DNA of 18,494 nucleotides from the NCBI GenBank assembly GCA_016926315.1, contig JAFGOU010000344.1, positions 1 through 18,494 on the forward strand, given 5' to 3'. Positions 15,369-18,494 of the stretch are shown here, one piece after another. The notes beneath the pieces were generated by a model, which was given only the letters and a program-made list of their open reading frames with translations, did no database searches and had not been told where the DNA came from. Both the position numbers and the translations under genes were made by a program. This stretch comes from Chitinispirillaceae bacterium (lineage in GTDB: Bacteria; Fibrobacterota; Chitinivibrionia; Chitinivibrionales; Chitinispirillaceae). The number at the start of each line of letters is the position of its first letter. Within the stretch, counting starts at the first letter, position 1.

Positions 15369-16607
15369 TTACTGGACCCCGCGCGCGATAAACGCCTGCA
15401 CGATTTTCTCCAGCGCAAGGCAGTATGCGGCTTCCCTCATCGAGACGCCCTTCTCTGCGGCGAAACGGGAAACGCGTTCATAGGATTTCCTGAGCCGTGA
15501 AAAAAGGCGAGCGTTCACCTCTTCCTCCTCCCAGTAAAAGCCCTCGCGGTTCTGCACCCATTCGAAATAGGAGACGATGACGCCGCCGGAGTTCGCGAGG
15601 ACATCCGGAACCACCATGGTTCCCTTTTCGGCAAGGATGCGGTCCGCATCCGGGGTTGTCGGGCCGTTCGCCCCCTCAACAATAACTTTGGCTTTAACGG
15701 CTTTCGCATTCGTCACGGTTATCGCGTTTTCCATTGCGCAGGGAAGAAGCACATCGCAGTCACAGGTGATAATGTCCCCGAGCGGTTCCGAACCCTCGAA
15801 ACCCCTTACGCAGCCGTTTTTGCGGCAGTGTTCAACAAGCCGGGGGATATCGAGGCCGTTCGTATTGATAATCGCACCCGTAACATCGCCTGCGGCCACG
15901 ACCTTGATCCCCCGCTCGGCGAGGGTAAGGGCCGCATAGGATCCCACGTTCCCGAATCCCTGCACCGCGACCGTATAGTTGGTGAGCTTTGCATCGCGGA
16001 CCGCCTCAAGCATGACGCAGACCACTCCCCTCCCGGTCGCCTCCCTTCGGCCAAGCGAACCGCCCAGACAAACCGGTTTTCCCGTCACCACGCCGCGCGC
16101 GGAATCGTGATGTTTGCGGTACTCATCGTATATCCACGCCATTTCGCGTTCGCCGCTTCCCATGTCGGGCGCCGGGATATCAATGTTCGGACCGATATCG
16201 TTTTTGAGCGTGTAGGTGTAGCTTCGAATCAGCCGTTCAAGTTCGGCCGCGCTCAAGATGGCGGGATCCACCGCGATGCCGCCCTTCGCGCCACCGTAGG
16301 GAATTCCGACCAGCGCAGTCTTCAGCGTCATCCACAGGGCCAGCGCCTTTACCTCGTCGAGATCGACCTTGGGGTGAAGGCGGATGCCGCCTTTATACGG
16401 TCCCAGCGCGTCGTCATACTGTACGCGGTAGCATTCGAAGACCTGGATGGAGCCATCGTCCTTCTGTATTGACGAATAAAACTGAATTATCTTGTCCGGC
16501 ACCGTCAGCCTCTCAACGATCGCCTTTCCCGGAAACTGTTGTTTACTATCGAGCTTTCCGACACTCCGGGTAACCAGCCGCACGGCATTTTCAAAAACGG
16601 TACTCAT
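15369..16607 (-). CDS. Glutamate dehydrogenase (Glu/Leu/Phe/Val dehydrogenase family)
   Basis: The product has 412 residues, the normal size for bacterial hexameric enzymes. ATG 16607 is chosen because a G-rich ribosome site (AGGGGGG) sits just upstream and the family's N-terminus fits; an in-frame ATG at 16658 would add 17 residues without conserved sequence. It converts glutamate to 2-oxoglutarate and ammonia, or the reverse, with NAD(P). Substrate-site residues are visible in GPYKGGIRLHP (69-79, Lys72), Lys96, PYGGAKGG with the catalytic Lys108, and PAPDMG with Asp148. The nucleotide-binding fold starts at GFGNVGSY (217-224). The strand-2 end (AAGD, Asp241) does not let me decide between NAD and NADP. 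The end of the protein keeps the NSGGVIVSYFEW signature. It is divergent from the PEP/pyruvate-binding protein, sharing the palindrome-bearing region. Confidence 0.95.
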   Translation of the reverse strand: MSTVFENAVRLVTRSVGKLDSKQQFPGKAIVERLTVPDKIIQFYSSIQKDDGSIQVFECYRVQYDDALGPYKGGIRLHPKVDLDEVKALALWMTLKTALVGIPYGGAKGGIAVDPAILSAAELERLIRSYTYTLKNDIGPNIDIPAPDMGSGEREMAWIYDEYRKHHDSARGVVTGKPVCLGGSLGRREATGRGVVCVMLEAVRDAKLTNYTVAVQGFGNVGSYAALTLAERGIKVVAAGDVTGAIINTNGLDIPRLVEHCRKNGCVRGFEGSEPLGDIITCDCDVLLPCAMENAITVTNAKAVKAKVIVEGANGPTTPDADRILAEKGTMVVPDVLANSGGVIVSYFEWVQNREGFYWEEEEVNARLFSRLRKSYERVSRFAAEKGVSMREAAYCLALEKIVQAFIARGVQ

Positions 16608-16716
16608 CGATTGCCCCCCCTCCCGCATTTCACTACCGCCTGATTCACGCAACGACACGGTATATCATACCATTATTTCCCGCAAAATAAAATATACGAC
16701 AAAAGAGTCAGGGTCC

Positions 16717-16767
16717 GGAATACGATCGAAAGGTATAATATAATTTTATACCGGTCGTTCGTATTCC
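16717..16767. promoter_or_regulatory. 51-bp near-perfect palindrome in a divergent intergenic region
   Basis: Two 22-nt arms (16717-16738 and 16746-16767) match at 19 of 22 positions in inverted orientation and enclose a 7-nt loop. The outer parts are GGAATACGA and TCGTATTCC, the inner ones GGTATAA and TTATACC. The inner arm and loop contain two overlapping TATAAT hexamers (16734-16739, 16739-16744), possible -10 boxes for the gene at 16798, though no good -35 is seen. It could be an operator covering the promoter or a hairpin. No T-run follows, so a terminator is unlikely. Confidence 0.6.
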
Positions 16768-16797
16768 CGTCATTCCGCGACGAAAAAAGGACTATCC

Positions 16798-18494
16798 ATG
16801 CACCACAGCACAGGGCTTCCCGGTCTGGACGCCATCCTGCAGGGAATAGTGGCCGGTGACAGCATCGTCTGGCAGATCGACGCCATCGACGACTATCTCC
16901 CCTATGTAAAACCTTTTGCCGCCTGCGCGCTCGCCCAGGGCCGGAAACTCGTTTATTTCAGATTTGCAAAGCACCGCGAGCTGGTGACCGCCGGTCCCGG
17001 ATCCCAGATATTCCGGCTCGATCCGAACGAGGGATTTGAAAAATTCATTTCGGACATTCATGCGATAATCGAACGCACGGGCACGGGCGGGTATTACGTT
17101 TTCGACTCCCTTTCAGAACTCGCCATCGACTGTTACAGCGAGCGGATGACGGGCAATTTTTTCATGCTGACCTGCCCGCTGCTCGCGCGCCTCGAAAGCG
17201 TTTCCTGCTTTACCGTTCTTAAAAATTACCATTCGTATCATGCCGCCCTGCCGATAACCCAGACGACGCAGATCATTCTCGACGTCTATTGCCATAAAGG
17301 GAAAAAATACCTTCACCCGCTCAAGGTCGACCGCCGCTACAGCGCCACCATGTTCATGCTGCATGCCTGGGAGCACGACGATTTCGTTCCCATCACCGAC
17401 AGCCTGACCATTTCCGAGGTATCGGCATCGGTGCCCTGGTACGGGCTGCCCTCAGCATCATACCGCATGGTGGGATTATGGGACCGCCGGTTTATACAGG
17501 CGGAAGATATCCTTGAATCGTTCCATCGCGGCGAATGTTCCAGCGACGTGGTCGAACACGTTTTTTCGCGGCAGCTCAGACATCTGGTTTCGCGCGACGC
17601 GCGCGTTCTTTCGCTGGTCGAACGCTACCTGTCGCTCAAGGACATACTCCATCTCTGGAAACGCACGATCGGGTCGGGAATGATCGGGGGAAAGGCCGTC
17701 GGCATGCTGCTGGCCAGGGCCATTCTCAAAAAGGAATTCCTCCGCAACGAAGAGGTCATGGAAAACCACGATTCCTTTTACATCGGTTCGGATATTTATT
17801 ATTCCTTCATCGTACAGAACGGGTGCTGGCACATACGGCAGAAGCAGAAAAACACCGCCACGCTCTACGACGGCATCGAGGAGTGCCGGGAGCGTATCCT
17901 GAAAGGCGGGTTCCCCGATTTTATCGTCAAGCGGTTTTCGGACATGCTCGAATACTACGGTCAGGCACCCATTATTGTGCGGTCAAGCAGTCTCCTCGAA
18001 GACGATTTCGGAAACGCCTTTTCCGGCAAATATGAAAGCATCTTCTGCGTCAACAGCGGTTCGCACCAGCAGCGGCTCCAGAATTTTCTGAATGCGGTTC
18101 GGGTCATCTACGCCAGCACGATGAGCCGCGAAGCGCTTGCCTATCGCGCGCAGCGCAAAGTACTTGACAAAGACGAGCAGATGGCGCTGCTCGTTCAGAG
18201 GGTATCGTGCGCGAAATACGGCGACTTGTTTTTCCCGCAGCTTGCCGGCGTTGGCATCTCATTCAATTCATACGCCTGGGACAAGAGCATCGACCCTGAG
18301 GCGGGAATGCTGCGCCTTGTCTTCGGCCTGGGAACCCGTGCGGTCAACCGCCATGACGACGATTATACCCGCGTCGTGGCGCTGAATGCCTGCGAAAAAC
18401 GGCCTGAAGGAAATACGGAAGAGATCATCAAGTTCTCGCAGAAGCGCATCGACGTCCTCAATGCGCGGACCAACTCGCTGGATACCCTCTATTA
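16798..18494 (+). CDS. Degenerate KaiC-like domain fused to PEP/pyruvate-binding (PPDK N-terminal) domain, partial
   Basis: ATG 16798 has AAAAGG 7 nt upstream; the frame stays open for 565 codons to the window end. Residues 1-200 begin TGLPGLDAILQGIVAGDSIV, like the start of KaiC/RadA RecA-type domains, but where the Walker A loop (GxxxxGK[TS]) should follow the chain reads QIDAIDDYLPY, so nucleotide binding there is probably lost. From about 292 the PPDK N-terminal (ATP-grasp-like) domain appears: IGGKAVGMLLARAI (about 295-308) corresponds to the GGKGANL loop of PPDK and PEP synthase, and IIVRSSSLLEDDFGNAFSGK (about 392-411) to VRSSATAEDL..FAGQ, which includes the phosphate-binding Arg. In this family the domain uses ATP to charge a phosphohistidine. 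The histidine and PEP domains would lie beyond the window, if present. Role: possibly a phosphotransfer or regulatory protein rather than plain PPDK. Confidence 0.85.
   Translation, partial: MHHSTGLPGLDAILQGIVAGDSIVWQIDAIDDYLPYVKPFAACALAQGRKLVYFRFAKHRELVTAGPGSQIFRLDPNEGFEKFISDIHAIIERTGTGGYYVFDSLSELAIDCYSERMTGNFFMLTCPLLARLESVSCFTVLKNYHSYHAALPITQTTQIILDVYCHKGKKYLHPLKVDRRYSATMFMLHAWEHDDFVPITDSLTISEVSASVPWYGLPSASYRMVGLWDRRFIQAEDILESFHRGECSSDVVEHVFSRQLRHLVSRDARVLSLVERYLSLKDILHLWKRTIGSGMIGGKAVGMLLARAILKKEFLRNEEVMENHDSFYIGSDIYYSFIVQNGCWHIRQKQKNTATLYDGIEECRERILKGGFPDFIVKRFSDMLEYYGQAPIIVRSSSLLEDDFGNAFSGKYESIFCVNSGSHQQRLQNFLNAVRVIYASTMSREALAYRAQRKVLDKDEQMALLVQRVSCAKYGDLFFPQLAGVGISFNSYAWDKSIDPEAGMLRLVFGLGTRAVNRHDDDYTRVVALNACEKRPEGNTEEIIKFSQKRIDVLNARTNSLDTLY

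Overview
The window looks like a chromosomal piece of an uncultured, moderately GC-rich Gram-negative bacterium, most likely of the Fibrobacterota (Fibrobacter/Chitinispirillum/Chitinivibrio side) or a close relative. The pointers are a TIGR02147/DUF4423 protein overlapping a carboxypeptidase-regulatory-like lipoprotein, secreted enzymes ending in a short type IX secretion (Por)-like sorting domain, and relaxed lipoboxes. This assignment is inference; no rRNA or tRNA gene is present.

Left half, all on the minus strand (9432 down to 1): three tandem paralogous secreted zinc metalloproteases (9432-8299, 8168-7047, 7025-5802), closed by a strong intrinsic terminator (5779-5744); a small predicted lipoprotein (5721-5182); a short frame-broken gene (5114-4841); and a very large SpvB/TcB-type toxin-complex protein (4810 to beyond position 1). 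The proteases carry HExxHxxxxxD, a metzincin-like zinc site with Asp as the probable third ligand, as in snapalysin. Secreted proteases next to a Tc-type shell protein suggest an exported or offensive locus, though co-function is not proven.

Middle: an AT-rich gap with a 142-bp MITE-like element, then a plus-strand pair made of a TIGR02147 protein (10004-10864) and a lipoprotein with a seven-unit beta-propeller (10861-12453), overlapping by 4 bp. Between it and the converging kinase gene lie two 100-bp direct repeats.

Right part: a membrane Ser/Thr kinase with a TPR/HEAT-like extracytoplasmic part (14652-12787, minus), a second, shorter copy of the MITE (14846-14899), a single STAS-domain anti-anti-sigma protein with a clear sigma70-type promoter (15011-15322), a glutamate dehydrogenase (16607-15369, minus), and, divergent from it across a 51-bp near-perfect palindrome, a long protein joining a degenerate KaiC-like domain to a PEP/pyruvate-binding (PPDK N-terminal) domain, cut by the window end (16798-18494). 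The right part reads as signalling and central metabolism, the left part as accessory secretion and toxin functions.
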